A DNA stretch of 40,524 bases from Mitsuaria chitosanitabida ATCC BAA-476 = NBRC 102408 (lineage in GTDB: Bacteria > Pseudomonadota > Gammaproteobacteria > Burkholderiales > Burkholderiaceae_C): the NCBI RefSeq assembly GCF_001598255.1, contig NZ_BCYP01000015.1, positions 1 through 40,524 of the forward strand. The letters are read 5' to 3'. The notes under the pieces are model-generated. The model saw only the letters and a list, made by a program, of their open reading frames with translations, was not told the DNA's origin and did no database searches. Both the position numbers and the translations under genes were made by a program. Positions 18,349 through 27,200 of the stretch are shown in pieces (the stretch's first letter is position 1; every line of letters starts with the position of its first letter).

Positions 18349-18386
18349 TGGAGGCGCCGCTGAGGTTCTGTGGAGATTCGATGGAG
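18349..18386 (+). promoter_or_regulatory. AdeR-like TGTGGAG direct-repeat box
   Basis: TGGAG occurs at 18349, 18371 and 18382, spaced 22 and 11 bases apart, so all lie on one face of the helix. The core (18369-18386) is TGTGGAGATTCGATGGAG. From memory, the AdeR regulator of Acinetobacter adeABC binds a direct repeat with half-site AAGTGTGGAG in the adeR-adeA spacer, the same core in the same place. A near-identical box lies at 21529-21546. The site is 30 bases before the regulator start and about 110 bases from the adaptor start. Confidence 0.55.
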
Positions 18387-18415
18387 CGACCCGACCGGGG
18401 AGAGAATCCCGCCCC

Positions 18416-19228
18416 ATGACGGATCCGTTCGCCTCTTCCCCCTCTCACGCGCCGGGCGCGCCCGCGCCGGCCTCGTTCTCCAGCTCGCTCGTCCTCATCG
18501 TCGAGGACGAGCCCGAGATCGCCGACATCCTGCAGGCCTACCTCGAGCGCGAGGGCCTGCGCACCGCGCGGGCCACCGACGGACGTCGCGCGCTCGAGGG
18601 CCATCTGTCGCTCAAGCCCGACCTCGTCCTGCTGGACGTGCAGATGCCGCTGCTCGACGGCTGGCAGGTGCTGGCGGCGATCCGGCAGCGCGGCGACACG
18701 CCCGTCATCATGCTGACCGCGCTGGACCAGGACATCGACAAGCTGACCGGCCTGCGCATCGGCGCCGACGACTACGTGGTCAAGCCCTTCAACCCCGCCG
18801 AGGTCGTGGCCCGCGTGCATGCCGTGCTGCGCCGCGCCGGCCGACCCAGCCGCCCGCCCGGCCAGGTGCTGCGCGTGCCGCCCTTCGAGATCGACCTGGA
18901 GAACCACGTCGCGACGGTCGACACGCGTGGTCTGGCCGACGCCAGCGACGTCGATGCGGCGATCGTGGGCGCGGCGCGGGACGGGGGCCTGCACACCCTG
19001 GCGCTGACGCTGACCGAGTTCCGTCTGCTGGCCGAGATGGCCCGCCATCCCAAGCGTGCCTACAGCCGCGCCGAGCTGCTCGAGACCTGCCTCCCGGAGG
19101 GCGAGGCGCTGGAGCGCACCGTCGACAGCCATGTGAGCAAGCTGCGCCGCAAGCTCGAGGAGCTGGGGGTCAGCGGCGTGCCCGCCAGCGTGCGCGGCAT
19201 CGGCTACCGCTTCCGGGGCGTGGAATGA
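18416..19228 (+). CDS. OmpR-family response regulator of the efflux operon (AdeR/BaeR-like)
   Basis: A 270-residue two-domain regulator. A Pro/Ala/Ser-rich tail of about 23 residues precedes the receiver domain. The acid pair is Glu30-Asp31 (LIVEDEPEIAD), the phosphoacceptor is Asp74 (LVLLDVQMPLLDGW), the switch Thr is in VIMLTALDQDID and the Lys is in YVVKPFNP. The C-terminal winged helix shows LTLTEFRLLAEMARHPKRA and RTVDSHVSKLRRKLEEL, the recognition helix of OmpR/PhoB proteins. GGGGAGAG lies about 11 bases before the ATG. The gene is divergent from the RND operon and overlaps the kinase gene by four bases (ATGA), matching adeRS/baeSR-type organisation, so it probably activates the pump genes. 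Confidence 0.93.
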   Translation: MTDPFASSPSHAPGAPAPASFSSSLVLIVEDEPEIADILQAYLEREGLRTARATDGRRALEGHLSLKPDLVLLDVQMPLLDGWQVLAAIRQRGDTPVIMLTALDQDIDKLTGLRIGADDYVVKPFNPAEVVARVHAVLRRAGRPSRPPGQVLRVPPFEIDLENHVATVDTRGLADASDVDAAIVGAARDGGLHTLALTLTEFRLLAEMARHPKRAYSRAELLETCLPEGEALERTVDSHVSKLRRKLEELGVSGVPASVRGIGYRFRGVE

Positions 19229-20415
19229 CGACCGGGCACGACGTGCGCTCGCCGATGACGGGCGCCGCTCCCGGCGGAGCGCCCGGCCCGGGCGGCCACG
19301 CGCCCGCCGTGGCGGACGCCGCGGCCGTGGCCGCCGCGGGCAGCCTGAGCCGCCGCATCGTGGTGTCGATGACGATGATGGCGTTCTGGCTGACGGCGAT
19401 GGTGATCGGTGGGTCCTTCGCCTTCTACTACCTGATGTCCAAGTTCCAGCCCGACATCCTGGAGACCGAGAGCTGGGAGCTCACGCCGCCGGAGATCGCC
19501 TGGATGGTGGTCACGACGGTGGCCGCGATGTCCGGCGCGGCCTGGGTCGCGGCGCGGCTCGCGCGGCGCATCCTGATCCCCTTGAACTCCGTGGCCGAGG
19601 GCATCCAGCGCGTGGCCGCCGGCGACCTGGGCGCGCGCGCCATCGGTGGTGACCTGTCGCTGGGCGAGGCCTCGCGGCTGGTGGAGGACTTCAACTCCAT
19701 GGCCGACCAGCTGGAGCGCGTGACGCAGGAGAAGGCGCAGTGGAACGCCGCGATCGCGCACGAGTTGCGCACGCCGGTGACCATCCTGCGCGGCCGGCTG
19801 CAGGGCCTGGCCGATGGTGTCTTCGAGCCGTCGCAGGAGCAGTTCCTCAAGCTGCTGACGCAGGTCGAGGGCCTGACGCGGCTCATCGAGGATCTGCGCA
19901 CGCTGGGGCTGTCCGAGAGCGGCCACCTGCTGATGCAGGTGGTGGAGACCGACCTTGGGGCGGAGGTCCGGCAGGTCACCGAGGTCTACGAGCACACGCT
20001 GCGCGGCGCGGGCCAGCACATCGAGCTGGACCTGCCGCCGGCGCGCGCGCACTGCGACCCGGTGCGGATCCGGCAGGTGCTGCTGGCGTTGCTGGAGAAC
20101 GCGCGCAAGTACGCGGTGCCCGGCGCGGTGCGGGTGCATGCCGGCGTGTCGGGCGGCAGCTGCGTGCTGCGCGTCGAGGACGAGGGGCCCGGGGTGCCGG
20201 CCGCCGCGGCGCAACGCGTCTTCGAGGCCTTCTGGCGCGCGGAGAGCTCGCGGTCGCGCGACAGCGGCGGCACGGGCTTGGGGCTCGCGGTGGTGGGCGC
20301 GATCGCACGCGCGCACGGCGGTCAAGCGGTGTGCGTGCCCTCCCCGCTGGGCGGCACCGCCATCGAGCTCACCTGGCCGAACGTTCCGGCGGCACCGACG
20401 ACCCCGATGGCATGA
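19225..20415 (+). CDS. Sensor histidine kinase paired with the efflux regulator (AdeS/BaeS-like)
   Basis: A 396-residue membrane kinase. A Gly/Ala/Pro-rich N-terminal tail is followed by helix 1 (about residues 45-70), a very short periplasmic loop (about 20 residues, KFQPDILETESWELTPPE) and helix 2 (about 91-110), then HAMP, HisKA with phosphoacceptor His179 (AAIAHELRTPVTILRGR), and HATPase_c with N box LLALLENARKYA, G1 VEDEGPGVP, F box FEAFWRAESSRSR and G2 GGTGLGLAVV. The tiny external loop suggests sensing within or near the membrane, as in BaeS/AdeS. Its 3' end overlaps the convergent glycosyltransferase gene by 47 bases. Confidence 0.92.
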   Translation: MTTGHDVRSPMTGAAPGGAPGPGGHAPAVADAAAVAAAGSLSRRIVVSMTMMAFWLTAMVIGGSFAFYYLMSKFQPDILETESWELTPPEIAWMVVTTVAAMSGAAWVAARLARRILIPLNSVAEGIQRVAAGDLGARAIGGDLSLGEASRLVEDFNSMADQLERVTQEKAQWNAAIAHELRTPVTILRGRLQGLADGVFEPSQEQFLKLLTQVEGLTRLIEDLRTLGLSESGHLLMQVVETDLGAEVRQVTEVYEHTLRGAGQHIELDLPPARAHCDPVRIRQVLLALLENARKYAVPGAVRVHAGVSGGSCVLRVEDEGPGVPAAAAQRVFEAFWRAESSRSRDSGGTGLGLAVVGAIARAHGGQAVCVPSPLGGTAIELTWPNVPAAPTTPMA

Positions 20416-21484
20416 GTCGCTTGGACTGCCAGGCGCCGCCGGAGATCAACGCGCGATAGAAGGACTCGATGCGGGCGACCGCGGCGTCGCGCTCGTACAG
20501 ACCCAGGTCGTAAGTGACGCGCTCGCGCGCCGGCCGCAGCCCGGGCATCGGCATGCGCAACCCGCGGATGCGCGCCAGCAAGGCGGCGCTCAGCGCGGGC
20601 ACGTCGCCGATGGGCACGAGGGTGGAATGCGCGTCCGACAGCAGTTGTCGCGCGCCCTGGGTCCGCGTCGCCACGATGGGCAGGCCCGCCCGCATCGCCT
20701 CCAGCAGCGTCAGCGACAGGTCCTCCTCGCGCGACGGGGAGACGAACAGGTCCATGTCCTCGAGCGCGGCGTCGATGTCGTCGCGATGGCCGAGGAAGTG
20801 GATGCCGGGGTGGTCGTCGGCCAGACGCTTGAGCGCCCTCGCCTGTCGCCCTTCCCCGATGATGGCCAGGACGGCGTGGCCGGGCGCCGACTGCATGAAG
20901 GCGCGGATCAGCAGGTCCACGCCCTTGGACCGGGTCAGCCGGGCGACGGTCCCGATCAGCACCTGGTCCTCGGCGAGCTTGAGGCGCTCCCTCAGCCCGG
21001 GGCCGGGCCGCGCGGCTCGCGGCCGCGGCGCCCAGGGCGGCACGACGCGCGCCGCGCCGAGGTAGGTCCCGAGGGTGTGCCATTGGTCGCGATTCAGGCA
21101 GACGACGCCGTCCAGCAGCTCATGCCGGCTCGGCTCGAAGCCCTGATGGAGCGTCCCGACGCGCACCACGCCGTCGCAGCGCGACACGGCCTTGCAGGCC
21201 GGCCCGAGGTGGCCGTGACAGACATCGGCCTGATGCCGGCGCAGAAGCGCGTGGAGACGCGCGTCGCGCAGCAGCGGGAAAGGCAACGCATGCCAGGTGA
21301 CGCCCTGGGGCACGGAGCGCCGCAGGCGGGCGCCGGAGCCGACGACGTGGACCGCATGGCCGGCGACGGCCTGGGCCTCGGCCAGATCGAGCGCATGGCG
21401 CTCCGCGCTGGATCGGCCGCGTGAGAACACGACATGGAAGATCGTCAGCGGCGAGGGCCCGAGGCCGGGAGGTGTGGACAGCAT
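20369..21484 (-). CDS. GT-B glycosyltransferase, family 4 type
   Basis: A 371-residue glycosyltransferase with two Rossmann-like halves. The N-terminal half begins TIFHVVFSRGRSSAERHALD, like other GT4 enzymes that act on lipid-linked sugars. The C-terminal half has the nucleotide-sugar binding stretch IGTVARLTRSKGVDLLIRAF and the EX7E-type donor motif EEDLSLTLLEAMRAGLPIVA. It has no membrane helix, so it is probably a peripheral inner-membrane or cytosolic enzyme transferring a sugar in LPS, capsule or glycolipid synthesis. No other glycan genes are nearby. A box nearly identical to the one in the efflux regulator spacer lies 45 bases upstream, hinting at shared control. The 3' end overlaps the kinase gene. 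Confidence 0.87.
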   Translation of the reverse strand: MLSTPPGLGPSPLTIFHVVFSRGRSSAERHALDLAEAQAVAGHAVHVVGSGARLRRSVPQGVTWHALPFPLLRDARLHALLRRHQADVCHGHLGPACKAVSRCDGVVRVGTLHQGFEPSRHELLDGVVCLNRDQWHTLGTYLGAARVVPPWAPRPRAARPGPGLRERLKLAEDQVLIGTVARLTRSKGVDLLIRAFMQSAPGHAVLAIIGEGRQARALKRLADDHPGIHFLGHRDDIDAALEDMDLFVSPSREEDLSLTLLEAMRAGLPIVATRTQGARQLLSDAHSTLVPIGDVPALSAALLARIRGLRMPMPGLRPARERVTYDLGLYERDAAVARIESFYRALISGGAWQSKRLMPSGSSVPPERSAR

Positions 21485-21528
21485 GGGAAGAAGTCTCCAA
21501 CCGGGGTGTGGACGCCCCGTTGACGATG

Positions 21529-21546
21529 TGTGGAGATTTCATGGAG
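21529..21546. promoter_or_regulatory. Second AdeR-like TGTGGAG box
   Basis: TGTGGAGATTTCATGGAG matches the box at 18369-18386 in 16 of 18 positions, including both TGGAG units and their 11-base spacing. The preceding bases give GTGTGGAG. It lies 45 bases upstream of the minus-strand glycosyltransferase start at 21484. Read on the plus strand, the orientation it has before the regulator gene, it faces a short unassigned region with only a 23-codon ATG frame (21557-21628). No clear -10 element was found on either strand. Confidence 0.5.
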
Positions 21547-21643
21547 AGCGTTCTGGATGAACGCGACCCTGTCTCCCGACAGGCGCGGTGATCCGGATCG
21601 AATCCCGGCGCTCAAGGCGGCCGGTTGATGCCGACCTTCGCGG

Positions 21644-22111
21644 TCACCGGCCGCACGGGTCCTTCGGGCAACCGCCAGCCGGATCCAGGTGAACCAGTCG
21701 CTTGAACGCTGTCGTGTCGATCTTCACCACCCTCGATCCGACCCGCGCGACACCACCGGCATCGATGTAGTACACGTCTCCGGTTGGCATCGCGATCTTG
21801 GCCCGGACATTCCGCGCGCAGTAGGCCTCCTTCGACACAGGCGCTTCGGCGAGCAGCCGCGCCAACGAGTCGGCGTTCGCGTGGTACAGGTGTCCGATGG
21901 ACTCGATCTGCTCCTCGTGAATGCCGGTCATGCGCTGAATCTCGAATCCGAAGTAGTGGATGCGGGCTTGCGCCGCATGCTGCGCGGGTGCTCCGGCGCA
22001 TACGCTCCCGGCGAGGAGAAGCCCGAGGAGAAGCAGAGTTCGTCGCGAAGATCCGCAGAGCCGAGACGGGCGAGCTTCATTCGCTGAATGCTCGTCATCG
22101 ATCATTGACAT
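21644..22111 (-). CDS. Exported protein of unknown function
   Basis: A 155-residue protein with a charged N-terminus followed by a strong signal segment (RTLLLLGLLLAGSVCAG). The mature part has no recognised domain. It contains Glu-Glu-Gln-Ile-Glu-Ser and His-Leu-Tyr-His-Ala-Asn-Ala-Asp helices, a beta-like stretch DVYYIDAGGVARVG and a Cys-rich end (Gly-Gly-Cys-Pro-Lys-Asp-Pro-Cys). It lies 27 bases downstream of the PEP-CTERM gene on the same strand, so the two are probably one transcription unit. The GC content is lower than that of the surrounding chromosome. The ribosome-binding site is poor and the start could also be the ATG two codons later. Confidence 0.55.
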   Translation of the reverse strand: MSMIDDEHSANEARPSRLCGSSRRTLLLLGLLLAGSVCAGAPAQHAAQARIHYFGFEIQRMTGIHEEQIESIGHLYHANADSLARLLAEAPVSKEAYCARNVRAKIAMPTGDVYYIDAGGVARVGSRVVKIDTTAFKRLVHLDPAGGCPKDPCGR

Positions 22112-22138
22112 GGCGCAAGGACACCCAGAACGCCAATG

Positions 22139-22837
22139 TCACATCGTGGTCCTGCGATAGCGCCAGAAGACTTGAAGGAGCACAAGGCTCGCAAGCACCT
22201 GGGGCAAAGAACTCGGTTCCGGGACTTCGCGAACATCGCCATCTCGCACAGCGACCGCATAGAGACTTATCGTCTTCACCGAACTGTTTCTGAAACCATA
22301 TCCGTTCCAGAAGTTCAGGGCTCGCCCAGAATCAAGCGGATCCTCCGTGCCTAGCCACCAGAAACCAGCCGAGAAGTTAACAAAAGGCCGACCATCCAGA
22401 TTGCTGGAGTAGTCGACTTGCCAGTTGTCAGTGTGCCCCAGCGTTTCAAAATACAGATGTGCGATCTCATTCACGCCGTTCGACACCGTCGGCAATCGCC
22501 AATCGTCATAGCCCCCGATCTTCAACTCGGAGGCCCACTTCAAGGAAGTGATCCAGTCCATTCCTCCATCGGCTGTGGCTCCAGAGTACTTTTTCGTCTT
22601 GGCAAGATTCCAGTCTTGCAACCAAGTGATGTTGAGCACCGTGTCATAAAACGCATCCGCAACACCGTCACCATCCAGGTCACGCGCTTCAAGCGTACTC
22701 ACTCGCGCATTCACGGGCTCCGCCGCGACTGGCAGGCTCAATCCGACAGCAGCGAGATGGATGAGTATTGCCAAAAAGGGCACTCTCCCCTTCATGGGCG
22801 AATCTGCAAAGATCCTCTGGCTAGAACCCCACCCCAT
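22139..22837 (-). CDS. Lcl-domain (DUF1566) protein with PEP-CTERM sorting signal
   Basis: A 232-residue exported protein. The start at 22837 is set by GGAGGAGAA five bases upstream; a later ATG at 22795 lies directly before the signal peptide core. After the signal comes an Lcl C-terminal/DUF1566-type domain: DRDxxT-like opening (LEARDLDGDGVADAFYDTVL), NITWLQDWN, a WASELKIGGYDDWRLPT block and FWWLGTEDP. The C-terminus is a textbook PEP-CTERM signal: Val-Pro-Glu-Pro, a hydrophobic helix, then Arg-Tyr-Arg-Arg. Such proteins are cut by an exosortase and sent to the surface or matrix. No exosortase gene is in the window. GC is near 50-55%, well below that of the neighbours. Confidence 0.8.
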   Translation of the reverse strand: MGWGSSQRIFADSPMKGRVPFLAILIHLAAVGLSLPVAAEPVNARVSTLEARDLDGDGVADAFYDTVLNITWLQDWNLAKTKKYSGATADGGMDWITSLKWASELKIGGYDDWRLPTVSNGVNEIAHLYFETLGHTDNWQVDYSSNLDGRPFVNFSAGFWWLGTEDPLDSGRALNFWNGYGFRNSSVKTISLYAVAVRDGDVREVPEPSSLPQVLASLVLLQVFWRYRRTTM

Positions 22838-23306
22838 AGCTTCTCCTCCGTGACGAACGCGACTGTATCGAAGGTTTGCACACGTTAGATCTCCAGCCCC
22901 GCGATTGAGGGTCAAAGCGCCGCTCACTGTTGGGCTCACCACCGACATGCATTTCGCCTACGTCGGCCGGTGAAATATCGGACACGCGTGTATGTATATC
23001 GGCTTGCTCTCTCAAGCGATGGACGCCCAAGAAGGCGATCATTTGACCCGCGCATGCCGGGCCACTTCGCCGTCAATGCTTACGTAGAGCGTATCGCCGC
23101 TCTCCAATCAATTGGACAGCTTGATCAAGAGCGTCCTCATGCATTCGCAGCGGGAACGGGACAAGCCCTCGTCCGCCCAGCGCAGCACCAGCCTCGTCCT
23201 GTGATCGACGCTGGTCGTCAGGAATGGTCTGGCGATCTGCCTGCCGCAGGTTCCCTGGATGGTCGTGGACAGCAGCACAGGAATCGCAACGAACACCCGC
23301 ATGGGG
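22838..23306. other. Gene-poor spacer of lower GC
   Basis: This 469-base stretch between the PEP-CTERM gene and the TetR gene holds no convincing gene. Several short frames are open, including one continuing for about 64 codons in the TetR frame past its stop, but none has a ribosome-binding site or recognisable product. A perfect palindrome ACACGCGTGT lies near 22981. The GC content is around 55%, like that of the adjacent PEP-CTERM gene, so both may belong to one acquired segment. Confidence 0.5.
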
Positions 23307-23960
23307 TCAGGCCTTGCCACCCTTGAACAGCAGCTCGTCCATCACCTTCATGTAGGCCTTGATCGTCTTCGGATCCGACGCCCCCATCCCCGCCGTCGCC
23401 TCGATGTCCGGCCCCATCACCGACAGCGTGTTGGCCAGCGACACCATCGCGTAGTACAGCAGCACCGGCTCGCCCTTGGGCAGGTCGCCGCTCTTCTGCG
23501 CCGCCTTGATCAGCGGCTTCACCAGCTCGAAGTGCGGCCGCAGGAAGTGCTGCGCCATCCACTCCTGCCGCTCGCCGTCCGGGCTCTCCTCCCGCCGCTG
23601 CAGCATGAAGCGGTGCAGGTGCGGGTGGACGATGGTGAAGTGGAAATAGGCGTTGAACTCCTGCCGCAGCTGCTCCAGCGGGCTCCCGGTCCGCGCCTGG
23701 CCGATCAGCCCCTCCCGCGCCCGCTGCAAGGTCTCGTAGACGTGGGCGGCCACCGCCTGCCACAGCGTCTCCTTGGATTGGAAGTGGTAGCTGATCAGCT
23801 GGTGCGTCAGCCCGCTGCGCTCCGCGATGGTGCGCATGCTCGCCGACTGGAAGCCGTGCTCGGCGAATTCCCGCAGCGCCGTCTTCAGGATCGTCTGCTT
23901 GGTGTCCGCCGAGCGCTGCTGCTCGCGCCGTCGCGTGGTGGTGGAGTCCGAAGTGCTCAT
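23307..23960 (-). CDS. TetR/AcrR-family transcriptional regulator
   Basis: A 217-residue regulator. A basic N-terminal tail (TTTRRREQQRSADTK) leads into the TetR DNA-binding domain, residues about 20-66: ILKTALREFAEHGFQSASM, RTIAERSGLTHQLISYHF, then Gln-Ser-Lys-Glu-Thr-Leu-Trp. The C-terminal ligand-binding half contains a TetR_C-like region with FTIVHPHLHRFMLQRRE, seen in regulators of this type. It is divergent from the di-heme lipoprotein gene, with 285 bases between them, and may control that gene, itself, or both. The effector is unknown. Confidence 0.9.
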   Translation of the reverse strand: MSTSDSTTTRRREQQRSADTKQTILKTALREFAEHGFQSASMRTIAERSGLTHQLISYHFQSKETLWQAVAAHVYETLQRAREGLIGQARTGSPLEQLRQEFNAYFHFTIVHPHLHRFMLQRREESPDGERQEWMAQHFLRPHFELVKPLIKAAQKSGDLPKGEPVLLYYAMVSLANTLSVMGPDIEATAGMGASDPKTIKAYMKVMDELLFKGGKA

Positions 23961-24107
23961 CGTCTAGGTCATGTCCCGGTCACATCCGCAACCCTAACAG
24001 CGTGAAGCGACCGTCAAGCCTGCCCCTCGCCACCGGAATGTAGAGAGCCGTGTCCATTCCGTTGCCGACATCCCGGGATTCGTGTGCATCCTGAAACACA
24101 TTAAAAC

Positions 24108-24121
24108 TTGCCGGGTGGCAA
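24108..24121. promoter_or_regulatory. Palindrome between TetR and di-heme genes
   Basis: TTGCCGGGTGGCAA is a perfect inverted repeat (5-base arms, 4-base centre) flanked by AT-rich sequence (TTAAAAC before, AAACAAACC after). It lies 125 bases before the di-heme gene start and about 150 bases before the TetR start. Position and symmetry suit an operator for the divergent TetR protein; no experimental or family evidence links them. Confidence 0.35.
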
Positions 24122-24245
24122 AACAAACCAGACACTCCGCCGCGTTTGCCCCTCGAACGGGGGACAGGCAACGGCGCGCCGACACCACGCGGCGGCCGTC
24201 CACCACACCACCACAACGCACCCCACAGGCACGGGAGGGATGGAT

Positions 24246-27200
24246 ATGTCGTTCCATCGACTCGGATACATCACGGGCAGGGCCGTCATCCCTGCGCTCC
24301 TCGGCGCCGCGCTGCTCGCGGCTTGCGGCGGCGGGCAGTCCGATGCCGGCCCCGACGCCAAGATCTCCTCCACCTCGACGGCGGACTCCGCGGCGCGGGC
24401 CAAGGCCTTGGGCGGCGACGTCAGCGAGACCGCACTCACCCCCGTGGCCGCCACCTCCAGCGCCACCGAGCGCGGGGACCTGTCGGCCGACAAGGCCATC
24501 GACCACGACGACACCACCCGCTGGGGCAGCGCGTTCACCGACGACGCCAACCTGACGCTGGACTACGGCACCGCCGTCGACATCTCCCGCGTGCTGATCC
24601 ATTGGGAGAACGCGCACGCGACCCAGTACGCGATCCAGGTCTCCGACGACGGCACGAACTTCACGACCATCAAGACGGTCGCGAACAGCCCCGGCGGCAC
24701 CGAGAACATCACCGGCCTGACCGGCCACGGCCGCTACCTGCGCATCCAGGGTCAGGGCCGCTCGACCAACTACGGCTACTCGATCTTCGAGATCCAGGCC
24801 TTCACCGGCACGCCGGTCCCGCCGGTCACCACCCCGACCGATCCGACCACGCCCGACCAGCCCACCACCCCCACCACGCCCGACGGCGACACCAGCCAGC
24901 CCGGCGTCGCGCTGAAACCGACGGCGGTGCTCGCGTCCAGCGTCGAGAACAACGGCCTGGCCGCCGCCAACGCGGTCGACGGCAACCTGGGCACGCGCTG
25001 GGCCAGCAAGGCCGAGGACGGCGCCTGGATCCAGTTCGACTTCGGCGCCGCGGTCAACCTGGGCTACATGAAGCTGGTCTGGGAGAACGCCTACGGCAAG
25101 GCCTACCAGATCCAGATCTCCAACGACGGCAAGACCTGGACCCAGCTGCGCGACCAGCAGAACGGCAAGGGCGGCACCGAGGAGTACTACAACCTCGGCG
25201 TCAAGACCCGCTACGTCCGTCTGCAGGGACAGACACGCGCCACCAACTACGGCTACTCGCTGTTCGAGGTCGAGTTCAAGTCCATCGGCAGCGACAACAG
25301 CATCCCGACGACGACCACCACGCCCTTCCCCGCGCCGGCCAACAGCAACGTGGCCGCGCTGTTCCAGCCGCAGGCACCGATCGAGACGCTGCAGTTCACG
25401 CTGCCCGACGGCACGCTGGTCACCCGCTTCGGCCAGCGCGGCGTCGGCCGCCACGGCCGCGAGCGCGGCGAGGACTGGAACGAGATCGGCTTCGGCCCCA
25501 ACGAGACCGTGGACGCCAATGGCAACCCGGTCGACAAGGGCCCGGGCAACTACATGAACTTCGTCGCGAACTACTTCCGCAACCGGACCTGGGGCGTGGA
25601 GTTCATCGACAACAGCCGCGTGCCCGGCGTCACCAAGCCGCGCCTGATCGTCAACCAGTACTTCCAGGAAGCGCAGCGCGGCGGCGGCCACTCGTTCTTC
25701 CGCCGCATCGACGATCCGCATGTCACCGGCTACGGCTGGATGTCGCCCGGCCAGCTGCTGGACAACACCACCTACACCGACGGCTTCAAGGACCTGACCT
25801 CCTGCCCGGTCATGCCCAAGCCGCCCGCCAACGGCCTGCTCAAGCCCTCGACCGGCTACGCCGGCGTGATCGGCGCGAACGACGGCTGCTCGGTGGTGCT
25901 GGACAACATGCCCGGCCACTCCGACCTGTCGCCCAACGCCGACGGCGTGCTGGTGCCCAACGGCGTCAACATCCCGGCGCGCAACCTCAAGCTGGGCGAG
26001 GCCATCGAGTTCACCGGCTCCTTCTTCTCCAGCCGCGCCGCGATGGACGCGATCGGAGACAAGGGCGACTTCCGCTACTACACGACCGAAGTCATCTACG
26101 TGATGGGCGCCGGCCTGCAGCCCTGGTACGGCATCCAGCCGCGCCTGAACAGCACCCCGCTCCCCGAATCGACCTGGTCGGGCGGTCTGGGCTCCGTGTC
26201 CTACAACTATTCGGACGAAGGCTTCCGGATGTTCCAGCAGCCCTTCAACAACATCGGCATGCAGAACCTGCAGCGATTCGTCGAAGGCCGCCGCACCGTG
26301 CACAGCAGCTTCGTGACGGGCGTGCACGCGGAACCGGGCAACGACCCGATGACCTCGATCCAGAACCTCACCGGCCCGCGCTTCAGCGCCACGGCCTGCG
26401 TGCAGTGCCACACCAACAACGGCCGCAGCCCGGCACCGTTCTCGATCGGTCAGCGCCTGGACACCATGTCCTTCCACGTCGCGGTGCAAGGCGCCGACGG
26501 CGCGGTGCGTCCGGACCCGCGCTACGGCTCGGCGATCCAGATGAACGCGGTGTCGGCCTCGGGCCAGCCGCAGGACTGGGGCAACGCGGTGCGCGTGGTG
26601 GGCTTCGACACCTCCAGCGTCACCCTGGCCGACGGCACGAAGGTCGAGCTGCGCAAGCCCAAGTTCGGCTTCGACGGCCCGGTCCCGCAGCTGTGGTCGG
26701 CGCGCCTGGCCCAGCCGATGATCGGCGTGGGCCTGCTGGAAGCCGTGCCCGAGGCCGACATCCTGGCCCGCGCCCGCACCCAGCCCGACGTGGACGGCGT
26801 GCTCGGCAAGGCCAACTTCGTGGTCGATCCGGAGACGGGCGAGACGCGCCTGGGCCGCTTCGGCTGGAAGGCCTACAAGGCGAGCGTGCGTCATCAGGCG
26901 GCCGCCGCGCTGCTGAACGACATGTCGGTGACCTCGCCGGTGTTCCCGAACCGCAGCTGCGCGACGGACCCCGCGGGCTGCCGCACCGCCCCGGCGCAGA
27001 AGGGCATCCAGGAGACCGACCTGACGGCGCTGACGCAGTACATGCAGCTGCTGGCCGTGCCGGCCCAGCGCAGCCTGTCCAGCGGCTTCCCGCGCGGCGT
27101 CGCGCCGACGGACGAGCATCGCGTCGATCCGGCGCAGGTGGCCTCGGGCCGCAAGGTCTTCGACGCGCTGCGCTGCGCGGCCTGCCACACGGCGGAGATG

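Noticed and set aside
13771-18363. A continuous 1530-codon open frame on the plus strand opposite the efflux operon
   Set aside because: It is antisense to three certain genes. Its protein is His/Arg/Gln/Asp-rich without any domain, the usual result of high GC in the third codon position of the true genes.
21557-21628. 23-codon ATG frame downstream of the second TGTGGAG box
   Set aside because: Too short to support, with no ribosome-binding site; mentioned only because the box faces it.
22880-22900. GTTAGAT resembling an integron attC core
   Set aside because: No matching RYYYAAC core was found at attC distance on either strand, and there is no integrase or cassette-like gene array.
23100-23306. 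Frame continuing past the TetR stop, and a small frame starting at 23302
   Set aside because: Neither has a ribosome-binding site or recognisable product. In DNA of this composition, 64 open codons are not surprising.
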